DNA of 41,362 bases from Acidobacteriota bacterium (GCA_023384575.1 JAHDVP010000008.1:63977-105338), one strand, 5' to 3'. Shown: positions 6,992 to 15,286, counted from the stretch's first letter. Program-made: numbers and translations. The notes: a model not told the origin generated them from the letters alone.

Positions 6992-9900
6992 ATGTACGTC
7001 GAACTCCACGCGGCTTCAGCCTTCTCCTTCCTCGAAGCGGCCTCGTTACCCGAAACGCTGGTCGAACGGGCCGCTGTGCTCGGCTATCCGGCACTGGCGC
7101 TCCTCGATCGTCACAGCCTGGCCGGGGCGCCCCGGTTCCACCTCGCCGCGAAGCGTGCCGGTCTCAGGGCCCTCATCGGCGCCGAGCTGACCATTCGCGC
7201 GGGCGAGCCCGACGGCCCGCGTCCACCGGTGCTCTGGCGCCTGCCGGTGCTCGTCGCCTCGCGCGATGGGTACCGCCACCTGTGCCGCCTCATCACGCGG
7301 ATGAAGCTCACGGCGCCGAAAGGCGAGGGGGCGCTCGCGCTCGACGATCTCGACGGGCAGGTGGGGGGGCTCGTCGCGCTCGCCGGGCGTCCGGCGCTCG
7401 CGCCGTCGCATTACGGCGTGGGCGGCCAGCTCGATCGCCTCGTCGGCGTCTTCGGCCAGGCCAACGTCTACGTCGAGCTGCAGCGCCACCTGCTGCGCGA
7501 CGAGGAGGCCGACAACCAGGCGCTCATCGCGCTGGCCTCGGCTTTTCGCGTGCCGGTCGTCGCGACCCACGGCGTGCGGTTCGCCACGGCGGCCGAGCGG
7601 CCGCTGTACGACGTGCTCACCTGCATCCGCCACAAGACGACGCTCGAGCGGGCGGGGAAGCGTCTCGCGTGGAACGCGGAACGTGCGCTCGAGCCGCCGG
7701 CGGTGATGGCCGCGCGGTTCGCCGACATGCCGGCCGCCGTCGAGGCGACGCGCGAGCTGGCCGATCGGCTCGAGTACACGATGGCCGATCTCGGCTATCG
7801 GTTTCCCGACTACCCGGTGCCGGCAGGCGAGACGCAGGCGTCGTTCCTGCGCAAGATCACCGAGGTGGGCGCGCGCGAGCGCTATCGCCCCTTCCACGAT
7901 CGTGCGCGGGCGCAGGTGGCACGCGAGCTCGATCTCATCGAGAAGCTCGACCTCGCCGGCTACTTCCTCATCGTCTGGGACATCGTCAATTTCTGCCGGC
8001 AGCAGGGCATTCTCGTGCAGGGGCGCGGATCGGCGGCCAACAGCGCCGTGTGCTACAGCCTCGGCATCACGGCGGTCGACCCGGTGGGGATGGAGCTGCT
8101 CTTCGAGCGCTTCCTGTCGGAGGAGCGCGGCGAGTGGCCCGACATCGACCTCGACCTGCCGAGCGGCGATCGACGCGAGCGTGTCATCCAGTACGTCTAC
8201 CAGCGCTACGGCCGGCACGGTGCGGCGATGACGGCCAACGTGATCACGTACCGTGGGCGCAGCGCCGCGCGCGAGCTGGGCAAGGTGCTCGACTTCGACG
8301 CGGCGACGATCGACCGGCTCGCGAAGGCCATGCGCCCGTTCGAGTGGCAGGACCCGTCCGAGACGCTCGCGCGCCATCTCGCCGACTGCCGGCTCGATCC
8401 CGGCGACTCGCGCTTGCGGCTCTTTGCCGACCTCTGGCAGCGTATGCAGGATCTGCCCCGGCACCTCGGCCAGCACTCGGGCGGCATGATCGTCTGCCAG
8501 GGGCGGCTCGACGAGGTCGCCCCCCTCGAGCCCGCCGCCATGCCGGGCCGCGTCGTCGTGCAGTGGGACAAGGAAGACTGCGCCGACATGGGCATCGTGA
8601 AGGTCGATTTGCTGGGGCTCGGCATGATGGCGGTGCTGCAGGACGCGTTGACGATCGTCAATACGGCGAGCCGATCGCCAGGCGGCATCGAGGCGTCCGG
8701 TGGCGAGGGGGAGGTGCCGCCGGCCCTCGATCTCGCACACCTGCCGTCCGACGATCCGGTGGTGTACGACATGCTGCAGGCTGCCGACACGATCGGCGTC
8801 TTCCAGGTCGAGTCGCGCGCGCAGATGGCGACGCTGCCGCGGCTCAAGCCGCGGCATTTCTACGATCTCGTCGTCGAGGTCGCCATCATCCGGCCAGGAC
8901 CCATCGTCGGGCAGATGGTGCACCCCTATCTTCGGCGACGTCGCGGCGACGAACCGGTCGTCTACCCGCATCCGTCGCTCGAACCGATCCTGAAGCGCAC
9001 GCTCGGCGTGCCGCTCTTCCAGGAGCAACTGCTGCGCATCGCGATGGTCGCGGCCGGCTTCAGCGGCGGCGAGGCCGAGGAACTCCGACGGGCCATGGGC
9101 TTCAAGCGGTCGGAGGCCCGGATGCGACAGATCGAGACGCGGCTGCGGGCCGGCATGGCGAAGCAGGGCATCACGGGCGAAGCGGCCGAAGCCATCGTCC
9201 GGTCGATCGTGTCGTTTGCGCTGTATGGGTTTCCGGAGTCGCACGCGGCGAGCTTCGCGCTGCTCGTGTACGCGAGCGCGTACCTGAAGGCGCACTACCC
9301 GTCGGCGTTCTACACGGCGCTGCTCAACAACCAGCCCATGGGCTTCTACCACCCAGCCACGCTCGTGAAGGACGCGCAACGCCGCGGCGTGCGCTTCACG
9401 CCGATTGACGTGCAGGCGTCCGACTGGCTGTGCCGGGTCGATCCGGACGGCTCGGTGCGGCTGGGGCTCTGCTACGTGCGCGGCCTGCGCGAGGAGGTGG
9501 GGCGGGCCATCGAGCGTGCGTCTGCCGCCGGGGCGGAAGCCCCGGCGCTACGGGGTGAAGCCTCGGCGCGAGGGGCGCCGGCGGCGGTGTCGTCGCCCGC
9601 AGAGCGAGGGCGTCGGCCGGCGCCGACGGTGGCCTGCCCGAAGTGCGGCGCCGACGATCCTTCGATGCTCGAGGCCGTCGCCGGCCCGACGCCGGGCGGG
9701 CGCTGGTTCTGCAACGTGTGCGCGCACGATTGGAAGGCTGCGCCAGCGCCGCGCCCGCGCTTTCGTTCGCTCGAACACTTCGTCGCCACGACCGGCGTGC
9801 GGCGCGACGAACTGGCCGTGCTCGCCGAGATTGGCGCGCTCAATGCCTTCGGCCACGATCGGCGCAGCGCCCTCTGGCAGATCGAGCGTGCCGTGCGCCC

Positions 9901-10432
9901 GGCCGGAGCGTTGTTCGAAGGTGTCGACGACGAGGAGGACGACGACGTCGATCGTCGGGGTGGTGTCGACCGGGTCGGCGGGCCGGGCGAGAGAGGGTCA
10001 CCGCTGCAGCCGATGACGCGCCGCGATCGCGTGGTGGCCGACTACGCCGGCACGGGGCTCACCATCGGGCCGCACCCCATGGCGTTCGAGCGACAGGGGC
10101 TGGCGTTGCGCGGCGTGCTGAGGGCCGCCGATCTGTCCGCGGCGCGCTCCGGCCGGCGCGTGCGCGTCGCCGGCGCGGTCATCACCCGTCAACGCCCCGG
10201 CACCGCGAAGGGCTTCGTCTTCCTGACGCTCGAGGACGAGACCGGCATCGCCAACGTCATCGTGCGCCCCGATCTGTTCGATCGCGCGCGACTCACCATT
10301 GTCGGCGAGCCGTTTCTCGTGATCGAAGGCGTGCTGCAGCAGCAGGACGGCGTGACGTCGGTCAGGGCCGAGCGGGTGGCGCCGCTCGCCGCCCGGCAGG
10401 CGCCATGCCCCGGCTCGCACGATTTCCGATAG
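6992..10432 (+). CDS. dnaE2: Error-prone DNA polymerase III alpha subunit DnaE2
   Basis: This 1146-residue C-family polymerase starts MYVELHAASAFSFLEAA, the PHP-domain opening typical of DnaE2. The catalytic acidic motif PDIDLDLPSGD lies near residue 385, and KVDLLGLGMM, which carries the third aspartate, near 537. A helix-hairpin-helix region follows at about 930-990, and an OB fold (VAGAVITRQRPGTAKGFVFL) near 1060. DnaE2 performs mutagenic translesion synthesis, usually with ImuA and ImuB; neither is next to it. The protein is longer than the usual 1020-1080 residues because an insert of about 60-70 residues (about 845-915) contains a low-complexity linker and a C882-x2-C885..C907-x2-C910 zinc ribbon. 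The ATG at 6992 has a poor ribosome site. Confidence 0.95.
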   Translation: MYVELHAASAFSFLEAASLPETLVERAAVLGYPALALLDRHSLAGAPRFHLAAKRAGLRALIGAELTIRAGEPDGPRPPVLWRLPVLVASRDGYRHLCRLITRMKLTAPKGEGALALDDLDGQVGGLVALAGRPALAPSHYGVGGQLDRLVGVFGQANVYVELQRHLLRDEEADNQALIALASAFRVPVVATHGVRFATAAERPLYDVLTCIRHKTTLERAGKRLAWNAERALEPPAVMAARFADMPAAVEATRELADRLEYTMADLGYRFPDYPVPAGETQASFLRKITEVGARERYRPFHDRARAQVARELDLIEKLDLAGYFLIVWDIVNFCRQQGILVQGRGSAANSAVCYSLGITAVDPVGMELLFERFLSEERGEWPDIDLDLPSGDRRERVIQYVYQRYGRHGAAMTANVITYRGRSAARELGKVLDFDAATIDRLAKAMRPFEWQDPSETLARHLADCRLDPGDSRLRLFADLWQRMQDLPRHLGQHSGGMIVCQGRLDEVAPLEPAAMPGRVVVQWDKEDCADMGIVKVDLLGLGMMAVLQDALTIVNTASRSPGGIEASGGEGEVPPALDLAHLPSDDPVVYDMLQAADTIGVFQVESRAQMATLPRLKPRHFYDLVVEVAIIRPGPIVGQMVHPYLRRRRGDEPVVYPHPSLEPILKRTLGVPLFQEQLLRIAMVAAGFSGGEAEELRRAMGFKRSEARMRQIETRLRAGMAKQGITGEAAEAIVRSIVSFALYGFPESHAASFALLVYASAYLKAHYPSAFYTALLNNQPMGFYHPATLVKDAQRRGVRFTPIDVQASDWLCRVDPDGSVRLGLCYVRGLREEVGRAIERASAAGAEAPALRGEASARGAPAAVSSPAERGRRPAPTVACPKCGADDPSMLEAVAGPTPGGRWFCNVCAHDWKAAPAPRPRFRSLEHFVATTGVRRDELAVLAEIGALNAFGHDRRSALWQIERAVRPAGALFEGVDDEEDDDVDRRGGVDRVGGPGERGSPLQPMTRRDRVVADYAGTGLTIGPHPMAFERQGLALRGVLRAADLSAARSGRRVRVAGAVITRQRPGTAKGFVFLTLEDETGIANVIVRPDLFDRARLTIVGEPFLVIEGVLQQQDGVTSVRAERVAPLAARQAPCPGSHDFR
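9524..9575. repeat. REP-like GC hairpin inserted in frame within dnaE2
   Basis: GCCGGGGC (9527-9534), loop GGAA and GCCCCGGC (9539-9546) form a perfect 8-bp stem. It is followed by GCTACGGGGTGAAGCCTCGGC, an imperfect second copy of the same theme. From memory, very similar GCCGGGGCTxxAGCCCCGGCGCTAC elements are scattered in intergenic regions of related genomes. Here the element sits inside the gene and is read through as the linker AGAEAPALRGEASARGAP. I see no second copy in this window. Confidence 0.5.
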
Positions 10433-10503
10433 GCGCGATTCGCATGCCGTTCCATCCGGACACGGCGCACCACGCGGCGGCGGCGTTCCCGGCGACGGCC
10501 GGA

Positions 10504-10525
10504 TGGTGGCGGCGCACCGCCACCA
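10504..10525. terminator. Bidirectional hairpin between dnaE2 and sugar dehydrogenase
   Basis: TGGTGGCGG (10504-10512) and CCGCCACCA (10517-10525) form a perfect 9-bp stem around the loop CGCA. It lies between two convergent genes, 72 nt after the dnaE2 stop and 59 nt after the dehydrogenase stop on the other strand. There is no T-run, as is common in GC-rich genomes, so termination may be factor-assisted. Confidence 0.5.
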
Positions 10526-10583
10526 CCCGACCGCCGAGATCCACCCACCAAACCGAGCACCAGGGCCGTCACGCCCTGCGAAC

Positions 10584-12101
10584 TCAGGGCCTCCAGATCT
10601 TGCGGATCGTGCCGCTCGATGGACTGACGAGATAGACCGCGCCGTCGGGACCCGTCTGGATGTCGGTGACGATGCCGAAGTCCGTGCCGAAGAGGATCTC
10701 CTCGCCTTCCGTCATCCAGTCGTCGCGACCGGTGTTGTCCGCGACCTTGTCTCTCAGTCGCTCGTCGTCGAAGACGAACCTGTTCCGTCCGCCGTTCAGC
10801 CGGAAGCGGTAGAGGTGCCCAGGATTGGCCATGACGCTCGGCGGCGCGGCCACGGGCCGGAAGACGGCCGAGCCGACGAGCAGGTCGCCGTCGTACGCCT
10901 CGCCGAGTCCGGGTCCATCGACGAACCCGAGACCGGCCGGCGGCACCACGTGCTTCCAACTGAACTCCGGGTCGCGCAGGTGGGAGCCTGGGAGATCGAA
11001 CATCGCCTGCCTGGCCCGATTGTGCGACTCAGCGATGTTCTCGGCCGGCCAGCGCAGCTGCTGCAGGCCATTGGGGCCGTTGGCGCCAACGCCGGCATCA
11101 ATCTCGATGTCGCGATAGTCCAGCACGCGGTGCAGCGGGCCCATCACCTGCACCCAGCCTCCATTGAACCCACGTTCGACTCGGTTGATCTCGTCGAAGG
11201 CCCGTCCACCGTTCTCGGTCGTCCACAGGTCCCCTTTCTTCGGGTCGAACGTCATACCGAAGCTGTTGCGAACGCCATACGCGAAGACGCGCTGCACGCT
11301 TCGGCCCACCTCCTCGCCCACCACGCCGCCGATGCGACGGCCGACCTGCTGGCCCGACACGTAGAACGGGTTGTCGCGTGGCGTACTGCCGTCGTCGTTG
11401 AGCCGGAGAATCACGCCGGTGAGATGGGCGTCGTCTGGCGCCGGTCCGCCGAAGTCATCGTCGGGCACAGGGCCTGCCAGGTTGTTCTGCGTCCAGCCGC
11501 GCCGGCCGACGTCGCCGATGATGACATAGAGCTTGCCGTCGGGTCCGAACCGGATCACGCCGCCGTTGTGGTTCCCGCGCAGCACGGGTAGTGTCGGGTC
11601 GGCCACGTTGTTCCGGTCGTTCTGGAACGCCCGCAGCTTCGCGACGTTGTGGGCGAAAACCAGAGTGCTACCGTTCCAATTGAAGCGATCCACGCGGTTG
11701 CCCAGCAGCGGAACGTTGGCAGCCACGTTCGTGTCGGTGCCGGTCGTGCTCTCGGTGTGGTAGAGGTATACGCCAGGGTTCGCGGGAAACTCCGGGTGAA
11801 GCGCGATGCCGAGCAGCCCACGCTCACTGTTCGAGTTGACTGCCAGGTCGAGCACCACGCCCTGAAGCACGCCGTTCGTGATGCGCTTGACCTGCCCGGA
11901 CGCCTTCTCGGTGACGAGGAGGTCGTCGGGCCCGATGAACGCGAGTCCGATGGGCTGGCTGAGGCCGCTTGCGACGGTCGACACCGCGAGGGTGGGGTCC
12001 ACGAGGCTCTGCGCCCGGGCCGCACCCGGGTGCGCCATCATCACGACGAGACCGATCGACGCGGTCCGCGCCGCAAGGGTCTTGAATCCTCCCGTGTGCA
12101 T
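10584..12101 (-). CDS. Secreted PQQ-dependent sugar dehydrogenase (GSDH family)
   Basis: Starting at the ATG at 12101, which follows a good ACGGAGG ribosome site, the product is 505 residues with a signal peptide ending ARAQ near residue 31. The rest is a six-bladed beta propeller of the glucose/sorbosone dehydrogenase family (PF07995-like). Landmarks are the opening VSTVASGLSQPIGLAFIG, GLLGIALHPEFP and the active-site strand LRGNHNGGVIRFGPDGKLY, whose H178 aligns with the catalytic base of soluble glucose dehydrogenase. YGVRNSFGMTFDP lies in the PQQ-binding blade. It probably oxidises an aldose to a lactone in the periplasm with PQQ; the substrate is unknown. The lactone could feed sugar-acid catabolism such as the nearby KDG locus, but that link is inference. 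Frames upstream of 12101 look non-coding. Confidence 0.88.
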   Translation of the reverse strand: MHTGGFKTLAARTASIGLVVMMAHPGAARAQSLVDPTLAVSTVASGLSQPIGLAFIGPDDLLVTEKASGQVKRITNGVLQGVVLDLAVNSNSERGLLGIALHPEFPANPGVYLYHTESTTGTDTNVAANVPLLGNRVDRFNWNGSTLVFAHNVAKLRAFQNDRNNVADPTLPVLRGNHNGGVIRFGPDGKLYVIIGDVGRRGWTQNNLAGPVPDDDFGGPAPDDAHLTGVILRLNDDGSTPRDNPFYVSGQQVGRRIGGVVGEEVGRSVQRVFAYGVRNSFGMTFDPKKGDLWTTENGGRAFDEINRVERGFNGGWVQVMGPLHRVLDYRDIEIDAGVGANGPNGLQQLRWPAENIAESHNRARQAMFDLPGSHLRDPEFSWKHVVPPAGLGFVDGPGLGEAYDGDLLVGSAVFRPVAAPPSVMANPGHLYRFRLNGGRNRFVFDDERLRDKVADNTGRDDWMTEGEEILFGTDFGIVTDIQTGPDGAVYLVSPSSGTIRKIWRP

Positions 12102-12561
12102 CGTAAGCCTCCGTGAACGCGTCCTTGTCCGTGGCGCCTGCCTGCCGAGGGCGCCGGGGTGACGATGGCGGGGCGCTCGCGACGCGCGAGCGAGACCCCC
12201 GTTTGGCAGGAGCCGGCCAGTTCCGCGGCATGTGTGGAAGCCGAGGTCGCTCACGCGTCCGCCGTTACCCGGTGCGAGGCGACCGTGGCCCTTGGACTGG
12301 TCCCGCTCGACGTTGGCAATTGGCGTGCCGCACGATGGCCAAGCGAACGGGCGACTGCGATATCAGCGTATTGCGCGTGGACGGGCCGCTGAGCGAGGAA
12401 CACGCGGCCGACGCGATGGGCGCGGTGGTTTACGGGATGTGTAAGCCCTTACGACTTCCGAATGTGCGCGCGGGCGAGCCAGGCGGCCTCTGGCGGGCCA
12501 CGAGATCGCGGTGCCTCGACGAGGCACGGAGAGCACCGGTCGCCCGTGTCCGCCGCGTGGA
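12102..12561. other. Gap without a supported gene
   Basis: This 460-nt stretch lies between the sugar dehydrogenase and KDG kinase. Only the first 20 bases are accounted for, as the dehydrogenase ribosome site. A rightward open frame through 12360-12480 reads VDGPLSEEHAADAMGAVVYG with some third-position bias, but it has no ribosome site and runs into the kinase, so I do not call it. A short TTGGC..GCCAA repeat near 12314 is unremarkable. Confidence 0.4.
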
Positions 12562-13590
12562 TCACCGCTGGACGCGGCCTGAGGCGTCGCCCCTTGCGAG
12601 GCGATCGACCTCGTCGACCGACACGCGGTTGAAGTCGCCGGGAATCGTCTGCTTGAGCGCACTCGCCGCGACCGCGAAGCGCAGCGCGGCCTCGGGCGTC
12701 CGTCCCGTGACGAGGCCGTAGATGAGGCCCGCGGCGAAGCTGTCGCCGCCGCCAATGCGATCGACGAGCCGCACGTCGTAGTGCTGGCTGACGTGGAACT
12801 GGCCGCCGGCCGCGTCCCACATCGCCGCGCTCCAGCCGTTGTCGCTCGCCGACAGACTCTCGCGCAGCGTGATGGCGACGATGGCCGGGCCGAAGGTCGT
12901 GCTCACCTCCGCGGCCACCTCCCGATAGCCGTCGACATTGAGCTGACCGCTCGTCACGTCGGTCTCGGGCACGTGCAGCCCCAGCACCGACTGGATGTCT
13001 TCCTCGTTGGCGATGACGACGTCCACGTGCCGCATGAGCGGGCGCATCGTCGCCTGCGCCTGCGCCTCGGTCCAGAGCTTCTTCCTATAGTTCAAGTCGA
13101 CGCTCACACGGGCGCCGGCCGCCTTCGCGGCGGCCATCGCGTCGGCGGTGTTGGTCGCCGACCTGGGGCCGAGCGCGGGCGTGATGCCGGTCACGTGGAA
13201 CCAGGCGGCACCGGCGAACACCGCGGACCAGTCGACGCTGCCGGGCTCGAGCTCGCTGATGGCCGAGTGCGCGCGGTCGTAGACCACGGTCGACGCCCGC
13301 TGGCTCGCGCCGGCTTCGGCAAAGTAGATGCCCACGCGCTCGCCGCCGCGCACGAGCAGGTCGGTTCGGACGCCCTCGCCCCGCAGCGTCTTCACCGCAG
13401 CATCCCCTATCGCGTGCTTCGGCAGGCGGCTGACGAAGCAGCTCTCGAGACCAAAGTGCGCCAGGCTGACCGCGACGTTCGCCTCGCCACCGCCAAACGT
13501 GGCAGACAGGGTTGGCGACTGGAAGAAACGCTCGAACCCCGGAGGGCTCAGGCGCAGCATGATCTCGCCGAAGGTCACGACTTTGGGCAT
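12562..13590 (-). CDS. kdgK: 2-dehydro-3-deoxygluconokinase (KDG kinase), PfkB family
   Basis: This 342-residue ribokinase/PfkB protein phosphorylates 2-keto-3-deoxygluconate to KDPG in the cytoplasm. It opens MPKVVTFGEIMLRLSPPG, typical of KDG kinases, followed by the GGGEANVAVSLAHFGL PfkB signature. The C-terminal signature DRIGGGDSFAAGLIYG carries the catalytic base D283. VSVDLNYRKKLW and IANEEDIQSVLG are also characteristic. The start ATG (13590-13588) overlaps the stop of the aldolase gene by one base (TGATG), so the two are translationally coupled. Substrate assignment comes from family resemblance plus the KDPG aldolase partner; fructokinase is the main alternative. Confidence 0.88.
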   Translation of the reverse strand: MPKVVTFGEIMLRLSPPGFERFFQSPTLSATFGGGEANVAVSLAHFGLESCFVSRLPKHAIGDAAVKTLRGEGVRTDLLVRGGERVGIYFAEAGASQRASTVVYDRAHSAISELEPGSVDWSAVFAGAAWFHVTGITPALGPRSATNTADAMAAAKAAGARVSVDLNYRKKLWTEAQAQATMRPLMRHVDVVIANEEDIQSVLGLHVPETDVTSGQLNVDGYREVAAEVSTTFGPAIVAITLRESLSASDNGWSAAMWDAAGGQFHVSQHYDVRLVDRIGGGDSFAAGLIYGLVTGRTPEAALRFAVAASALKQTIPGDFNRVSVDEVDRLARGDASGRVQR

Positions 13591-14249
13591 CAGCGTGTCT
13601 CCCGCGCCGCCTCGACGCTGGCGACGATGGTCCTGGCATTCGTGGTGATGACGCCGAAGTCGCCTGCGGCGATGGCCTTGGCGTCGAGCAGCGCCGTGCC
13701 GACGCCCACCGCGACGGCGCCGGCCCTGATCCAGTCGCCAGCGTTCGTGAGCGAGACGCCGCCGGTGGGCATCAGCTTCACCTGCGGCAGCGGCCCGCGG
13801 ACGTCCTTGAAGAACCCCGGCCCGAGGGCGGTCGCGGGGAACACCTTCACGACGTCGGCGCCGGCCTCCCAGGCGGCGAGAATCTCGGTCGGCGTGAAGC
13901 AGCCCGGCATCGCGGCCACGTCGTAGCGGTGGCATATCGCGATCACCTCAGGCCGGAAGACCGGACTGACCACGAAGCGCGCCCCGGCGAGGATCGCGAG
14001 CCGCGCCGTCTCGCTGTCGAGCACGGTGCCCGCGCCGAGCAGGAAGCCGGGCGGGAGCGTTGGCGCCAGTTGGCCGATCATCTCGATGGCGCGCGGGACG
14101 GTCATCGTCACCTCGAGCGCGCGCACGCCGCCCTCGGCGAGTGCGTCTACGACGCCCCGCAGTCTGTCCGGATCCTTCAGGCGGATGACCGCCACGACCC
14201 CGTGTTGTTCGATGGCCCGCGTCACGTCCACGCGGCTGGTGACTGTCAT
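13590..14249 (-). CDS. eda: KHG/KDPG aldolase
   Basis: This 219-residue class I aldolase cleaves 2-keto-3-deoxy-6-phosphogluconate to pyruvate and glyceraldehyde 3-phosphate. The family motifs are present: HGVVAVIRLKD at the N-terminus, RALEVTMTV with catalytic E46, LLGAGTVLDSETARLAILAG, the Schiff-base lysine K135 in VVKVFPATALGPGFFKDV, and the phosphate-binding LMPTGGVSLTNAG. The start is ATG at 14249; an upstream in-frame extension is Arg-rich and not credible. It precedes kdgK with a 1-nt overlap, and the pair forms the lower Entner-Doudoroff-type branch of the uronate locus. Its own promoter is probably the strong one at 14642-14671, read through the decayed gene in between. Confidence 0.93.
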   Translation of the reverse strand: MTVTSRVDVTRAIEQHGVVAVIRLKDPDRLRGVVDALAEGGVRALEVTMTVPRAIEMIGQLAPTLPPGFLLGAGTVLDSETARLAILAGARFVVSPVFRPEVIAICHRYDVAAMPGCFTPTEILAAWEAGADVVKVFPATALGPGFFKDVRGPLPQVKLMPTGGVSLTNAGDWIRAGAVAVGVGTALLDAKAIAAGDFGVITTNARTIVASVEAARETR

Positions 14250-14278
14250 GGCAGGGTGCTCCGTCGTGCTGGTCGTCG

Positions 14279-14619
14279 TCAAACGGCGTGCCGTCGGCAG
14301 TCGTACGTGCCTTCGGCGTCGTCGGTGAGAGACAGAAGGGCGTCGGTCACGCGCTCGCCCACGGACCGGCGTGGAAGGCGCGGCCGCGTCAGCAGTGGCG
14401 CGGCCGTCGGTCGAGGCATCTGGCGGTGCCACGGCGCCATGGCCCCGTGGCGGTCGTGAAGGATCGAGGGCAGGCCGGACCCGTGGCGGGTCGAGAGGTC
14501 GCGGGCCACTGAGCCCCACGACCGGAGTCCGGCGACAGGCGGAACACCGGGCCCCGGTGGACGCGCCGGCCGTCGCACACGGCGATGCCGTCGCGTGCGG
14601 TCGTGCGGACGAGATCCAT
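14279..14619 (-). pseudogene. Decayed first gene of the eda-kdgK operon
   Basis: Thirty bases downstream of the operator, an ATG at 14619 starts MDLVRTTARDGIAVCDGRRV with almost pure G/C third positions. After about 30 residues the frame loses coding character. A second coding-like piece, GERVTDALLSLTDDAEG to a TGA at 14279, lies in a different frame just before eda. I read this as a gene with an internal deletion and frameshift. The first residues resemble the opening of fumarylacetoacetate-hydrolase-family proteins (M-L-RT..GIAV.DG), which often sit in sugar-acid loci, but this is weak. A genuine short peptide cannot be excluded. Confidence 0.4.
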
Positions 14620-14641
14620 GGCATTCCCACATGACGTCGAG

Positions 14642-14671
14642 ATACTACAATTGGAGCGACCAATTTTTCAA
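14642..14671 (-). promoter_or_regulatory. Promoter of the eda-kdgK operon with embedded operator
   Basis: On the minus strand TTGAAA (14671-14666) and TAGTAT (14647-14642) are separated by exactly 18 nt. The spacer is filled by the perfect palindrome AATTGGAGCGACCAATT (14649-14665 on the plus strand). A repressor bound there would block RNA polymerase. The core TGGAGCGACCA (14652-14662) fits the TGG-N5-CCA pattern seen at four further sites up to the GntR gene. Confidence 0.65.
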
Positions 14672-14819
14672 GACCTCATGATAGGCCGCAGGTCAGCCTG
14701 TGTCGCCTGCCTCGAAGGTCCTTCGAGAGATCTGGTCGTCCGACGCCAAATTCCTGGAATAATGTCTGCAATGTTGCGTATCGTGTGGCCTGCCGCGGCG
14801 CGGTCGTGACCATTGTCAT

Positions 14820-14832
14820 GTGGTATGTCCAC
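14820..14832. promoter_or_regulatory. GntR-type operator-like site GTGGTATGTCCAC
   Basis: This near-palindrome has core TGGTATGTCCA (14821-14831), the same TGG-N5-CCA spacing as the operator in the eda promoter. It is close to the TnGTnnnACnA motif of FCD-type GntR regulators. It lies in the divergent control region with no coding sequence around it. Confidence 0.4.
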
Positions 14833-15005
14833 TTCTCGGTCCGCGGCCGAAGTCGAGAAGACGACGGGTGCTGGCCTGCGTGGGATCGACCGGCCCCCGC
14901 GTCAGGATCGCCCCACACCCGCGCGGTCGGCAGGGCGAACCGCCGAGCTGGCGGGGTCGTGAACCCCGTCGGGGTGCCGGCCGACCTCAGCTGGCGACTC
15001 CCCAA

Positions 15006-15018
15006 CTGGATAATCCAG
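15006..15018. promoter_or_regulatory. GntR-type operator-like palindrome CTGGATAATCCAG
   Basis: This is a perfect 13-bp palindrome about a single central base, with core TGGATAATCCA (15007-15017). It shares the TGG-N5-CCA pattern. It lies roughly midway between the two divergent promoters, where it could support looping between flanking operators. Confidence 0.4.
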
Positions 15019-15154
15019 ACGCCAAGCGAGGCAATCTCTGGCGTCCGGGCGGGCCGGGTCTGGCGCCATCCGTCAACGTGCGGATGGAGGCCTGTTTGTC
15101 GCCTCGTTGGTTCGTATGGCGTTTGCGATGCGAGGCCGAGTCGAGAGTTCCCTG

Positions 15155-15186
15155 TTGACCATCTCGAGGTAAGGTGGTATTACCTC
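15155..15186 (+). promoter_or_regulatory. Promoter and operator of the GntR-SDR-UxaA operon
   Basis: TTGACC (15155-15160), a 17-nt spacer and TATTAC (15178-15183) form a good sigma-70-type promoter. A perfect 7-bp inverted repeat, GAGGTAA (15166-15172) and TTACCTC (15180-15186), covers the spacer and the -10 box. Within it TGGTATTACCT (15175-15185) fits the FCD-GntR motif TnGTnnnACnA at every position except the last and closely resembles half of UxuR/ExuR boxes. Autorepression by the adjacent GntR protein is the natural reading. The transcript would have a 5' leader of about 95 nt. Confidence 0.6.
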
Positions 15187-15274
15187 ATGTCAGCCACGTC
15201 GAAGTGGTGCGGCGATGCTCCGTGGGGCGGTCGCGCGCAACCGAGGCTTGGCCTTGGGCGCATTGTCCTCTAAT

Positions 15275-15285
15275 TGGCTAGACCA
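15275..15285 (+). promoter_or_regulatory. Operator-like site TGGCTAGACCA at the GntR start codon
   Basis: This fifth TGG-N5-CCA site ends one base before the ATG at 15287. A protein bound here could block transcription or initiation. The gene has no recognisable ribosome site at this position. Confidence 0.4.
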
Positions 15286-15286
15286 G

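Noticed and set aside
7046-9379. Long open frame on the minus strand across dnaE2
   Set aside because: It is an antisense shadow created by GC-rich codons. Composition is His/Arg-rich with no family signal, and the plus strand is unmistakably a polymerase.
12113-12721. Plus-strand frame between the sugar dehydrogenase and KDG kinase
   Set aside because: No ribosome site, overlaps the kinase and only a short part has coding-like third positions.
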